Below, one piece after another: positions 23,469 to 34,995 of a stretch of 60,502 nt of DNA. Origin of the DNA: Jaapia argillacea MUCL 33604 (lineage: Eukaryota > Basidiomycota > Agaricomycetes > Jaapiales > Jaapiaceae); NCBI GenBank assembly GCA_000697665.1, contig KL197722.1, positions 619,838 to 680,339 on the forward strand. Reading direction: 5' to 3'. The position numbers were made by a program, and so were the translations under genes. Under the pieces are notes generated by a model. It was not told the DNA's origin. It did not search any database and was given only the letters and a program-made list of their open reading frames with translations. How positions within the stretch are numbered: the stretch's first letter is position 1; each line of letters opens with the position of its first letter.

Positions 23469-23939
23469 CGTAGAGATGAGGTTGGCAGTGGAACTGAGGA
23501 AGTCAACTGTGAACGGTATCGCTGAGGGATGTGGAAATAGGTAGTGGATCCGGCATCAAGGCCAAAATTTATAGCAACCCTCGCTTTGGCGGTCCACATT
23601 CGCCTCTGTCTGTGGGCTGTCATTGCCCGCCTCCGTGATCGTGTGCCTCGAGTGTGGTCGAAGCGTGCGGCGAGCGGTTGAGCCACCGAATGCATCCACG
23701 ACGGAAATCCACCCGTTGGGGCCAAGACAAAGTCAAAGAGTGGCTTTGACCGGTAGTTTTACGCCACTCCAGCTTTTGTAATTGAGGTCCGTGAAGAGTG
23801 GCTTTCTGAAGACAAAGAGGTGATGAAGTGGCTTTGCAATGAATGCTTTGAGGAGGGTATAAAGCTTCCAAAGAAAAGTGGGATATAGAGCCACATCAGC
23901 GAACGTTCCAACATAGTCGCACATCCTCTACTAAGCCAT
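23469..23939. other. Intergenic, no supported gene
   Basis: Upstream region of gene G and edge of the duplicated module that follows. Short overlapping minus-strand ORFs only. Confidence 0.35.
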
Positions 23940-25250
23940 GCCCTTCTTCGCACAGGTAAGCCCACAACGAAGCCATCGCGGTCGGAACGCAGAAAATCAT
24001 TGGGGGCGACTGGCCTGTAGGAACTTCGTCCAGCACAAAGCCCAACAATCGCGACGACAAAGAAGTTGCGGAGAAAAACCACGATAATCTCTAGGCGAGA
24101 GATGAGGATCATAGAGGAGTACGAGGGAGAACTCGTCCCTGACACGGAGGAGGCAGAGGAAGTCTGCACGGCAGTGAGAGTGGAATTTCGCAGCACGGTC
24201 GCGAGGTTCGTCCGTATAAAGACGGTAAGCAAGTATCATTGTTTTTTAGCAATTATCGCCTGTCCACTGAACCACGCCGCGTAGGAAAAACATCGCAGAT
24301 GGGAAGGCCATCCAGTACATTTGTTAGTCTTCTGCACAGGCGATGTGAGCGTGTGATCTCCTTGGAGGTGGCCTTCCATCGATCGAGATGTGTGCTTTCT
24401 GTAATAGTTGTAATCCGTCATTGATACCCAACGCCCTTACCGTCAGCCCAGTGGCGGCTGAGGATTGACAGCGTGAAGTGAAGAGTGGTGAAAGCCAAGC
24501 GCATACTCGTGCCATACTAGACAATGAGGGAAAGACGTGTTGTAAAGAAGTAGGCTCCCCGTCTTGAACGATCGGCCTTGCGACAACGACCTGGCTCCAG
24601 CGCGTTGAGGGACTAGAGGCATGATAAGTCGTCAATAATAGACGGCTAGTAGCGGTTCAGGACAGCTCCATCGCGGTGCGTCAAAAGAACTCACTAGAAG
24701 GTTAGAGTTAGAGTTGAGATCCACATGCATGCAAGGATGTCCGAGGGATAACAAGAACAACGATCATAAGGTTGATACAAGCTGGGGGAAAATGATAGAA
24801 GAAGAAACGCGAGGCTAAAGAAACAGAGAAAAGGCTGAGAGCAGGAGTCCTCATAGTGTGGACGATCTGGTGACGATGACTTGGCGAGAAACGTTCAAGG
24901 GACTAAAGGCAAAAGAAGTCGCCACTAATAGACAACTAGTAGGGGCTCAGTACAACCAGGACGACTGTGGACAAACCGAAACCACCACTAGGCCAGATCG
25001 AGGCTTGGCAAACGCATGCAGGTATGCCCTGGGGACAAGAACAACATCGAGCATCAGTCCATCAATGATTGGGACGATTGATCGACAGAACATAACACGC
25101 GATAGCATATCAATTGAAACAAGGGGCGAGGACGGCTGCAAGTCCAGTATTTTGGGAGGTAAGTGGCTTTAAGGCGAACGGGAAAGTATACTGGATGGAG
25201 TTCGTCTCTCAGCGGAACGTGTCGATCCATTCGCGTGAGCCAGATATGGA
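23940..25250 (-). repeat. E-X-D module, copy M1 (gene-fragment repeat)
   Basis: One of three copies of the same about 1.3-1.5-kb module. The E part (about 23.94-24.24 kb) reads on the minus strand as TLTAVQTSSASSV..SSMILISRLEII followed by GLCAGRSSYRP. The D part (about 24.86-25.25 kb) contains GGCGAGAAACGTTCAAGGGA and GAAGTCGCCA; a second partial D start lies at about 24.60-24.67. Copies are M2 (42.6-44.1, same orientation) and M3 (26.8-28.3, inverted). No intact ORF spans it. The E part may come from a membrane-protein tail, but that is weak. Confidence 0.6.
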
Positions 25251-25453
25251 GAGCCTCGATAGTGTAATGATATGTTCATCCTCGTTGAACTGTCCAAAAT
25301 ATGCCTAGCAACAGGGACTCGGGGAGACCAGGATCCTGGATCAAGACTGGTTCTGAGACTGCGAAACGGGCCGTGCCACGCGGGCTAGTCAGAGCCTCGT
25401 CGCGCTGGCGTGGCAAAGGAAATCGGTAAGAGAAATCGAAGAGCAACCACTGA

Positions 25454-26095
25454 CACCTTAAACAGACCTGGCTGTGAGACGGTAGAATATCCTGAATATG
25501 ATCCTTACCATTGCCTGAATTTGTTGGGGGATTTGGGGCGGGAATAAAGTCGACAACTTGGTCAAAATGTGACAACGGGTTGGGCGAGACCCCACAGCCA
25601 ATGCTCAAACTCTGAATTTGCCAAAACGGACCAAATTTGGAATTTGGCGTACGGATAAGTGGCTTGGCATATTCCGACACAAATCCAAAGTATTGCCACA
25701 GCAGCATAGACAAAGGAAAAGTTGATCTTTTTGTTTATCTTTGCTGTGATTGCATATCCTTTGTAACCATGACAACACACTGAAGAATAGGATATGCAGC
25801 CACAGCAAAGGTAAACAAAAAGATCAGCTTTCACTTTGTCTATGCAACTGTGACAATACTTTGCATTTGTGTAGGAATATGCCAAGCCACTTATTCGTGC
25901 GTCGAATTCTAAATTTGGTCCATTGTGGCAAATTCAGAGTTTGAGCATTGGCTGTGGGGTCTTGCCAAACCTGTTATCACATTTTGACCAAGTTGTCGAC
26001 TTTATTCACGCCCCAAATCCCTCAACAAATTCAGGCAATGGTAAGGATCATATTCAGGATATTCTACCATCTCACAGCCGGGTCTGTTTAAGGTG
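25454..26095. mobile_element. Fold-back (long inverted-repeat) element
   Basis: Two arms of about 307 bp are near-perfect inverted copies (25454-25760 and 25789-26095) around a 28-bp loop. The ends read CACCTTAAACAGACC and its inverse, flanked by a 3-bp direct repeat TGA (25451-25453, 26096-26098). It has no coding capacity. The CAC-terminus and 3-bp duplication recall CACTA-type non-autonomous elements (inference). The transcript would fold into a long hairpin. Confidence 0.85.
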
Positions 26096-26392
26096 TGACG
26101 CCGACACTTGAAGTACATGCTGGAGAGGGACCAGTCGTCGAGGCGGAAGCTAAGAAGTGGCGCCCACTCGATCAAAGCATTAATATTACTGACAGAGAAG
26201 GCAGAGTCAGCAGTGTTCATATTTTCTAGTATTTGTGTACTGGGCGAAGCAATTTGAGGAGACGTACGGCAAGAGGTTGTTACCAGAGGAAGTTGACGGG
26301 TAGCGGTGGAAGAAAAGCGGAGTGACCAGTAGTGGATGCAATTATTATGTAATAACGCACAGCCAGTGAGACCGAAACAGTAAATCTACATC

Positions 26393-26640
26393 CTGACCGC
26401 CTCAACAACCTGAGGTCACCAGTGCGGGTTTTCTCCTTCGCCACAACATCGGCCTCGGCCTCGTCGGCCCGCTCAAGAGCCATTCCCAATCCTAGAAAAT
26501 GATGCTCCCAATCTGCTCTGGGTGTAGAAACGATGGACGAGAGGGAACGAGAAAGCCTGTTCGTTGGTGTCCAGCTACTCATACCCAACGGTTTCCTGGG
26601 AGGAGACCTCCTCCCACCAGGTGGGTTCCATCATGCTTAT
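26393..26640 (-). pseudogene. Fragment copy of the 348-aa gene at 36-37.1 kb
   Basis: The minus strand reads MEPTWWEEVSS.. then TNEQAFSFPLTHRFYT, joined directly to a later piece RADWEHHFLGLGMALE..VVAKEKTRTGDLRLL. Both pieces match the C-terminal half of the protein at 35977-37102, with an internal deletion and an in-frame stop. A dead partial duplicate. Confidence 0.75.
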
Positions 26641-26779
26641 CCTGCGACAGAAGGGTGTTACAATCGTTCGCACGCAGTTTCGCTTTGTTAGAGATGGTAT
26701 TTGGCCCCGCTGCAGCGCTGCTATCTGGCCGTGTTTTGGACATTTCAGCACAGGATGAATATCGCTGCTCCATCTAGAC

Positions 26780-28315
26780 CATCTATATCTGGCCCGTGCA
26801 AATGGATCGATATGTTACGCTGAGAGACGAAACGCAATCTAGTATTCTTTACCCTTCGCCTTTAAAGACCCTTACCCCAAAAATACTGGACTTACAGCCA
26901 GTTCTCACCCCTCGTTTCAATCGTTCAGTATCATGTGTATCTTCTATCGATCAATTTCCCAATCATCGGCGGACCTGATCCTCGATACTATTACTATCCT
27001 CAATCCATACAAGCATGTGTTTCCCAAGTCTCACTCTAACCTAGTGGTAAGTTCAATTTGTGTATAGATTAATCCTGGCCATACTGAACCGCAGATGGTC
27101 GCCTATTATTGGCGACTTCTTTCGCCTCTAGTCCCTTGAACGTTTGTTGCCAGGCCGTTGTCACCAGGTCGTCCACGCCGCAGAGGTCCTTTCAGCACGC
27201 CTTTCCCTCGTTGCCTAGGATAACATGCGTACCCTGGGTGTCCAACGATGTTATAAATGCGAGATCCTTGGGGCTCAACAATCAATCGGCCATGGGTAGT
27301 ATTCAAAGAATGCCCAGCAGCTCTCCCCCAACTCAAGAGCTATCTTCCCTTTCGATTAGTGTCGAACTTATCGATGATGTATGTGTTTACATCGCTGCTT
27401 ACCCACAAGCTTTGTTGAATCATGCTTCATACCAGCTGAAGACCAGTCAGTTGAAGCTGCATCGCTCGCTACAGAGGTTTGACCCCTACCATTTGGGAGC
27501 TCAGACCTTCGCCACCATTACTTCTGATGCAACCACGATCATGACCGCGATCTTACCGCCGGATCCTCCATGGCCTTACGAACTGCCCGAAGCCGTCAAT
27601 CCTAGGACGCAGTTTATCGTTGATGGTTAGTTCATCCCCATATGGCTACTCGCCCGTTCCGCTTAATTGATCCGGGGTCGTCTGTGCTTTTCACTTCAGG
27701 TGCACCAATATCCTGACCCTGCCGGATGGTTCCCATATACCATTCGACTTTCACTGGCCTTTTTTTTTTGTTTCCATTTTATTGTTCAGGGCAGCGCCCT
27801 GTGATAGATATTACGAGCATGTACCGTATCCATCGAACAAAAGGGGCTTCCTAAGTACCTATGTATGAACCTGTTACCGTGTTACGAATCTCCATCGCCG
27901 ACGGCCCGCGATGTGGCCTGAAATCCCAACGTCTCTGTTAGGCATCGAATTCTGGGACGTTGCTTTGCCAGTGCCAACCATCTGCTTAGGCTAGTCACCA
28001 GCCTAAACGGTGTTACCTGAACCACCCCCGCGGAATGCCACTCTCACCGCTGTGCAGACTTCTGCTGCCTCCTCCGTGTCAGGGACGAGTTCTCCCTCGT
28101 ACTCCTCTGTGATCCTCATCTCTTGCCTGGAGATTATCATGGTTTTCTCCGCAGCTTCTTGTTGTCGTGATTGTTGAGCTTTGTGCTGGACGAAGTTCCT
28201 ACAGGCCAGTCGTTTTCAATGATCCTCTGCGTTCTGGCCATGATGGCTTCGTTGTGGGCTTACCTGTGCGAAGAAGGGCCTGGCTTGGTGGAGGAATGTG
28301 GGACTGTTGGCACGT
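26780..28315 (+). repeat. E-X-D module, copy M3 (inverted), with an open exon
   Basis: D part about 26.78-27.19 kb, X part about 27.2-27.7 kb and E part about 28.04-28.31 kb, all inverted relative to M1 and M2. This copy keeps a protein-like exon: from ATG 27292 (MGSIQRMPSSSPPTQELSSL) to 27626, ending NPRTQFIVDG at a GTTAGT donor. The next acceptor (..TTCACTTCAG, about 27700) leads to an early stop. The exon end and intron are echoed on the minus strand near 43.2 kb (VVDSRTALYVDG). The gene family is not recognised; M3 may be the least damaged N-terminal part. Confidence 0.5.
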
Positions 28316-28429
28316 TCACCTGCCGCCGTCATCGAACCTCTGTCAGGTTTCTTCTCTTTTAGTGTCCACTCTGTTTCCTGTGAATTGATTCCTTGGTGCT
28401 GCTTGAAACCCAAATCCCAGTGCTGCACC

Positions 28430-28950
28430 TGGCCTCTCGTCGCAACCCCTCTTGCCGTCCGCACCTAACTCTTCAAAGTCCTTTGATTGTTTCCTTTGGA
28501 TAACCCATCGTCCCAACTTCAATTCACGCATGTTGTGAATGACAATGTGTGAGTTAGAGGGCCCAGCTTCACCCCTCATAGCAATGTGATCACTGATCCT
28601 CACTCCTTTCCCACTGTTTCATGAGCACCACTCGAATAACCGAAAATGGGCTCAATATCGCGACATTGCCGGTAGAGCTTCATGAACCCATCCTCCTCTA
28701 CCTCCCCAGATCTCCTATTGAATTACCAGGTTTGCTCATTATGGCAATCCCTTATCCCAAACATAACCGATTGGATCCTCACCATCTTTGCTTTCTCGTT
28801 GAACGTCGTTCGTAACTCACCGATGCGACCCGTACCCTCAGCCGATCAATTTGAGGGTTCAAAATGAAACATAGCATCGAGATCCCTTACGAATACTGTC
28901 TGGTGTTGACCGAGTGCCTTCTGCGCATCCATCTCCAAGTATGATACTTA
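28430..28950 (+). pseudogene. F-box paralog 3, relic with promoter
   Basis: From ATG 28621 the text matches F-box paralog 2: MSTTRITENGLNIATLPVEL, LLYLP, then in another frame YQVCSLWQSLIPNITD, and further on IEIPYEYCLVLTE (about 28877-28915). At least two frameshifts and loss of the rest make it non-functional. About 190 bp upstream also align with the region upstream of paralog 2, in inverted orientation overall. With the neighbouring E piece (also inverted) this looks like one inverted duplication that lost the DNA in between. Confidence 0.8.
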
Positions 28951-29671
28951 TGGCCTTACAAAACTGACGATGAAAATTCATCTGGGTCGTGTAAGTAAAC
29001 CCTGGAGAGAACATGCGCATTGCACAACAGCGTCCAGACGGCGGATGGGATTTCATTGACCTCCACAAATTCCCAATATCCAAGATCACGAACCCTTGCC
29101 TACACCCACATTACATACTCCATCATGATATTCGAACGCAGGGCGTCTTCCAGTATTAAAGAGGTGGGTATGGGTGCAGGACGGGTGACGAGTCGGGGAG
29201 TCGATGACATCGGTGATGGTTGGGCACCTCCACCAGGATATTCATAGTAATCACTGCGAGATGCCACATTTTCAGTTTGCTTCATCGTATTCCACGGATT
29301 CCCATTATTTTTTGCGTTATATCCTCATTACATCTGATCGCAGATTGAGCAAGCCAGGATTGGTCGACTAGCACAGTAACCAGTAGTTTTTTGCACAATT
29401 ATTATCATCCCACACCCGATAAAATCACAGAAAAGAGTGCTACGTGTCCAGTATCGCAACCGCTGTTTAGCCAACGGTTTCGCCGCTGTCTATCGTCGGT
29501 TTACGGTATACGCCCATAACTTGTCCTTAGTACACTTACAGCTCCGGAAGACCCTTTTCGGATCCAAAGAGTTCCGCGAAGAGCCGAGAGTGAATGCATG
29601 GATGAGATACCCCCTGAAAAGAAAAAGAGCACCCAGTTTAGCAACAGCCACGGGGCCAAGACTTGGACTAC
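28951..29671. other. No recognisable gene
   Basis: Several short ORFs on both strands, none with motif, splice support or a match elsewhere in the window. It contains the 3' flank of the minus-strand gene B. Confidence 0.35.
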
Positions 29672-32068
29672 CTACTGTGTCATCCAATATAATTCTGGAT
29701 CAGGAGCGCCAGGATTGGTTTGGCCCTTGCCTACTCTGACAGCCAAAATGTGCAGTCTCTTGGGCCATCCTGAACCCCCAACGACTGGGCTCAGGGGTTG
29801 TAGGTCTGCAGAAAGCAGGACAAGTCTCCCCTTGTCGTGATTCCCAGTACGGTAGTGGCCGATGTGCATTGGAATTGTGGCCCAAGGCCCTCGAGGTATG
29901 GTGATCGGTTGGTGTTCACAAAGAGGATCTTGGAACATGTCTGGAAGTGGAACCCAAAGCACGGCTAAGTCGGAATGCAAGCGTTCAACCAAGAAGAGAT
30001 ATTGGCACCCCTCCACGCACTGTCGGTAGGGTGGGTAAGGCCATCGGTAGTGGTCAAAGAAAGCCTAATGGGTAATGTGAGGTGAGGCGAAGTACAGGGT
30101 TGATACATGTAGAATGATCACCTCAATTTCACAGGAACCATCTTCTTGGGTGGGACCAACACACAAAGCAATCCCTTTACACACAAAATCTAATCCATCA
30201 CGACGAACCAAACAAATCGAATCGAGGGTCTCAGCCCTGCTCCAGATGTTGCAATCCGAGGAGTGGATATACTGCTGGAGGAGAGGACGCATCTCTAGCT
30301 TAGAAGAGACATCTATCCACCGGGGCTGGTGAGAACATATTGTGGTTAGAGCAGTAAAAAGAATCGGAGAACTGTCAAAGATGTCTCAGATGTATTGATC
30401 AGAGGAGGTCTAAACTTGAAACCTCACCGTAAAACAAGGTCTACGAGCTGCGAGCACAGCCGACGACGCGTGGAGGGGGGTGTCGCTCACTGAATGGGAT
30501 AGCCGCCCTGTGCCTCTTGCAGCGCAAAGACCTGCTCTTTGTGGAAATCTGCGGAAAGCTTGAATAGAGCCGAAGTAACATAGTATGGAATATATAGCAA
30601 TGGGTCACGCAGCACATCATCAAGGGATGGCACCCATTTTGCTATGTTATCCTTTAATTTCACCAGGTTGAGTAATTCGGAACTCAGCATCAAAGCCGGA
30701 AAATGAACGATATTGGAGCCCAGATATTTGCAAACGGTGGATAAAACAAGAGGCGGGACTCGATGGAAGAGATCAGGATTTGTGAGTCTATGACCAAGAC
30801 GCCGTCAATCACAAATGATAATAGTGAAGGATGGAAAAAAATCGAACCGAAATTGAATTATTGAGAACCAGAGACTCTGTAATTGTCGAAACTCACCGAC
30901 CTTAGGAGAGTCATCAACCAGGTCCCAGAGATATGTGTGGCTTGCACATCCAGGTTCGTACAGCAACGGAATCAATTGGGACAATGGCCGTCTGACGACA
31001 GGGTCGGTGTTTAACACCAGTTGATACCACATACTGAGGAGAGATTCGGTTGAAAGTATCAGGTGTGCCTCCGCGTCGTAGAATCGCAAATATGGCACGC
31101 CTAGCAACAAGCGCAACCCTATGCCAGTGAGGATGGACTGGTTTGGTTCTCTATCATGTTCCAAAGCATATAGTCAGCTGGGAAACTAGCACAAATTGGT
31201 GAGCGTACAACACAGAGTCTATCATGGCATTGGCAATCCTGAACAATTGTGGGCGAATATCTTCAGAAAACCTTTGCTGTGCCCACAGCTCCGGGCCCGT
31301 ACCATCTACGCAACTAGCGGCTTGTCGCAAAGCGTCGTACTCTTGAATAGCGAGAAGGCTCTCAGTGTCCTCCATACTAACGAGAGCGCGCTGGGACGGA
31401 GAGAGCAACTCCGGGCCGTTACCAAGGAGTAGGAGGTTTAGTACAATGTTCTTCAGGCTTTCATGTGCTCCCTTTGATGCGAAGAAAGAGCGAAAATCGT
31501 CGTGGAAGTACATGAAGGCTGATATGTATTGGACAGCGAGCTGCTGGCATGTTTTATTTTTGCCACTACCAATACCGTGAGTGTCGCAACGACAACAGGG
31601 CTGACGGATCACCACTTACTTCAGGTATTCAATCAACCTCTCAGAACCATGAATAAATTCTCGACTGCTCACGAGGGAGGCTTTGTGAGCAGCGCGACAA
31701 TCTGGGCAAAATGAATCAAACAGGAGCTGCATGGCTTTTTCGGTGGTGGGTGTGCCAGGGGAAAGAAACTTGGGCGGAGATTGACGGTAGCGTTGGGATG
31801 CGCCGTGGAAGCAGAAAGGATGTTGGCAATCCCTCCTATCCCAATCATCGGTGTGTAGCATTCGTCCGACAAGCACATTCGGGCCTTTCCCAAAGCGCCT
31901 CTCGGCAATCCTCCCGATAGCAAGTTCCAAACGCTGGCCAATATTATTCAGTGCCTTGTCAAGCGTTCTGCCGACGCCGCCTTTGTCTGACACTGTGGAG
32001 TTCGAGTCGGTAACAGTGGATATGTCCTCGAGCTCTAGGGAATATCCATTGCGGTCGCGGGAAGGCAT
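29672..32068 (-). pseudogene. Gene B, left copy: full length but for one nonsense codon
   Basis: Unknown protein. Six exons on the minus strand: 32068-31620, 31565-31209, 31150-30848, 30787-30428, 30371-30107, 30064-29672 (2127 nt, 709 codons), with introns of 54, 58, 60, 56 and 42 bp, all GT..AG. The exon sizes and splice sites of exons 1-2 are identical in the right copy. Features: RRFGKGPNVLVGRML, a CQHPFCFHG..CPDCRAAHK Cys/His pair-set (about residues 95-145), then an all-helical Leu-rich body. Codon 470 is TGA (30487-30489) where the right copy has CGA. No other break was seen. It could be read as a live gene with a truncated product; I call it a very young pseudogene. Confidence 0.75.
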
Positions 32069-32162
32069 TGAGGATGAATAACTCAAAGAAATAAGAAAAT
32101 AAGCCCAGGTAGTGGTCAACTTGCACTCGTCCCACCGCGTCTCCCAACCAGCCGAGAGGGGA

Positions 32163-32172
32163 CGATTTTATA
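32163..32172 (-). promoter_or_regulatory. TATA box of gene B, left copy
   Basis: GTATAAAATC on the minus strand, about 95 bp before the ATG (32068). The same site (GTATAAAATG) is kept at 39821-39830 before the right copy, within an otherwise diverged promoter. Conservation between paralogs supports function. Confidence 0.65.
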
Positions 32173-32659
32173 CTTTTCGCACTCCGAGTTGCCTTGCCTA
32201 AATTCCAGATCCACTCAAGAGAGATTCTGAAAAGAGAATAGTTAGATCTACATCGACAATGAGTAAGCTCCAAGCGCCTAGTTTCAGCTAAGTCAAGTAT
32301 GAGTTTCATGAGCAGGTGGAACTTGAAGGCGTGGTAATTGGCTGTGGATGTCAAGCACACAACATCAGAGAAGCAACGGAATTTGAAATGCACCCACACC
32401 TCGATATCCGGAATGCGGGTTTCCAGCTAACCGCGTACACGATAATTGCATGAATCGCCAACTGATATATCCCCTTTCTCGGGGATTGACACTTGGACGG
32501 CATACAATGGAAACGATTCCGAACAGCACCTACGGGACAATCCACACTCCTGCTAATGGCTTTGAGTCTGGTCGGGCTTGCCAGTAGGTCCAAGTCTCAC
32601 TGCTAATAACCTTACAGTCCAATGTTTCACTGTTATCGTGACCATCCTGCCCATGCGGA

Positions 32660-33100
32660 TCTCTCGATACATTGCACTTACATCCGAATCGCAACCAATC
32701 CTATCCCCTTTGTCCTCTGCTCTTCGACCTCCAAGTCCCTACTAGCACCCCGAAACTGATGAACTCTCAGACTTGTTTCTATTCCTCACCCTCGCGTGGA
32801 TCTCCTATCAACCATCCCAACTATGGATTGAACACCCGATCAATACTGCTTGAACGTTGCGATGAGTTCATTTTGCACATATCCTGGCCCCTATTGGCCC
32901 GTCTATTATTTCTACCTCTTGGACCTCAAATGTCACTCGCTGGTCGTTGTCGTAACAATCTCCCCCCCCCCCTACCCCGCGCCCTTCCGACATTGTCAAT
33001 GTCAGGATGGCTCTGTAAGTCGATAGTGCCTCCCTATATGGCTTCTCTCCATTCGGTTCATCGATCCGGGCTCGTCTGTGCTTCCCACTAGTACTATGTT
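32660..33100 (+). repeat. X-type duplicated segment, left arm
   Basis: Plus-strand text (NHPNYGLNTRSILLER.., ALPTLSMSGWLCKS, VHRSGLVCASH) matches the minus-strand text of 38.64-39.05 kb (NHPKFGSTPQSMLVQP.., TLPTSSTPGWSCTR, VRRSGLVCASY). It is therefore the mirror copy in the inverted duplication. No intact ORF. It includes a C-run at 32960-32969. Confidence 0.6.
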
Positions 33101-33349
33101 ATGGCCTGAGAATAATGACTCCGCCCACATCGGCAGCAAATCTGTCGTATAGTCTCACAGCTTTGTGCTCGGAATCCTATTCACTGCTGTTGAATACCAT
33201 TCACCAATTCGTCGATGGCGTGATTGTAGCTGCAGCTATATAACTGTCTGAAATGTATGGAACACATTCCTTGGCTGTTTGTTCGTATGATACGCCTTGA
33301 TCCGAGGGGGTGAACTTGGGCGTCAATCATTAGGGAGGTTGCTGTACAT

Positions 33350-34690
33350 AGCGATGTGATAGGCCTCGACATCTAGATGGGTGTCATGCACATGGCGTGG
33401 CAATCTATCCGATACCAGTCCCAAAGGAACCTCATCCCCTTCAACATCCTCATGGTTGCCGGACAACCCTCTGTGACACAACTACATGCCGCATCTCCCC
33501 AAGCAGGATTACATCCTCCATACCCAATCGCTGACCCTCACCAAGATTCAGTGGGGTGTCCCGTTTGGCAAGGTCAGTGAATGCTGGCACAAGCCATTGG
33601 GTGACTGCGTATTGTCGGCCAAGGACCACTTTGTCAACAGGAGATGCGACCTCTGAGAGTTGTTCAATAGATGGTTCTCAGATCGAAGCGATGTTGCACA
33701 TCGAGGCGAGGCAAAGGGCTGACGTCCGTTCATCGGCGGATTTGAGGTCGTAGTGAGACCATTGGAAGTCTCTGGAAGGTGTAGCTGTCAGTCCCGTGTT
33801 GAGAATACTGACGAAAGGGTCAGTTCACATACATGGGATAAAGGATCCACATAAATCTATCGAATTCGGTAGTGTTGATGTTTTCGAGTTCCAGCGGATG
33901 GTAGTCCGCGGAGGATAATACTATTCAGAAACCCCCTTTCTGAAAGTCTTGTATAGAAACCGGGTTGCACAAACTCGGAGTCACTGCGACTTTCCCAGCG
34001 TGACCACTGAATTTGAAACCGTGGCCGCTTGTCAGCGTCTGTAAGCTATGACTTCCCGCCATGACCAGTCTCGGCAACACCCGTATATGGCAATTCCCAC
34101 ACCAACGGCAACTTCGACAAGTGCCAGCCCACAACTGTGGAGCGCCCCTGATGGCAAACAGGGAAATAATCAATTAAGTATGTATTTCCCCACCCAAAAA
34201 AAGCGCCCAAAAACCAACCCCAAGCTCAAATCTCTCAGAAATGCCCGATATAAGTAGCAATAAGTTATATTGTAAAATAATAGAATTTACAGGAAGGGGA
34301 GTAGGCTTTTAGGGGCTGAAATAATGTTTTATAGCAATATCGCCGTCCCAAGCAGTGAGAACGAGATCGGGAAACAGGCGTCAGGAAGGAAACCGTCCCA
34401 ATGAGGCAATATGGCGGGATGATGCAGGCCACATGGTTTCGGAGACAAAGGGTGACAGCGATGAGTGTGACCCGTTCTCCCGTCCGTAACTCGGGATGCA
34501 GAAACCCCTCATCACTTTCATTGAGCTGGGGGGTTTCAGGGAAATTGCCTTATTTGGGGGGTTTCTGGCAGAAAGGGGGTTTCTCAATAGCATTATCCGT
34601 CCGCGGAGCCACCTCACCGAGCACCTTCATCATTCAGTGCGCCCCAGTTAGTCCTTTCGGAGAGGCCAGGACCAAATCAATAAGGGCCGG
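33350..34690 (-). pseudogene. BTB/POZ gene, left copy, broken
   Basis: The minus strand aligns with the BTB gene at 37.86-38.53 kb from ..CTCTCCGAAAG.ACTAACTGGG (about 34655) to past its stop (about 33375). Frameshifts and stops remove the frame. A 686-bp TIR element (33913-34598) sits inside it, so the gene lies as 34599-34690 plus 33350-33912. It is the mirror partner of the right copy. Confidence 0.8.
33913..34598. mobile_element. 686-bp non-autonomous TIR element with 9-bp TSD
   Basis: Terminal inverted repeats of 30 bp (28 matches; core AGAAACCCCCTTTCTG), outer ends GGATAAT.. and ..ATTATCC. A perfect 9-bp direct repeat GTCCGCGGA flanks it (33904-33912 and 34599-34607). The homologous BTB copy at about 37.97 kb shows the single uninserted site (TCCGCGGA). 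It has no transposase ORF. The 9-bp TSD suggests a Mutator-like MITE (inference). Confidence 0.88.
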
Positions 34691-34699
34691 GTCTGACTC

Positions 34700-34960
34700 G
34701 TTTGTTTGCGAGACAGTGCGCAGATCGATTTTGAACCCCCTTCTGTCGCAGAATAATTCAGTAACCAACAGAAAGCCCAATACACAATTTTGAACGACAA
34801 GCTGAGCAATGGCACACTCTGATTCTCTGAAGACGTCCAAGTTGTCGACTACTGTATCGTTTGATCAGATGTCGAAGGCTCGAAGGCCTTCAAATATTTC
34901 AGGCTCCGAGTCGCGGTGCCCTTTCGAACTCAGGCTCGGGCTCCTGCGTTACATGCGTTA
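34700..34960 (+). repeat. Segment also present at 44.07-44.33 kb
   Basis: Shared blocks in the same orientation: GCAGATCGAT, CCTTCTGTCGCAG, GAACGACAAGCTGAG, and CTCCGAG..GCGGTG. Non-coding. Marks another direct duplication inside the mosaic. Confidence 0.6.
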
Positions 34961-34995
34961 CATTCGACACTGAATAACTTGTCTCCTCCTCCTCA

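Noticed and set aside
23940-24240. E part as a seven-helix receptor-like (DUF6533-type) gene
   Set aside because: Only a short tail-like phrase (SSMILISRLEII) fits; no helices or linked exons were found.
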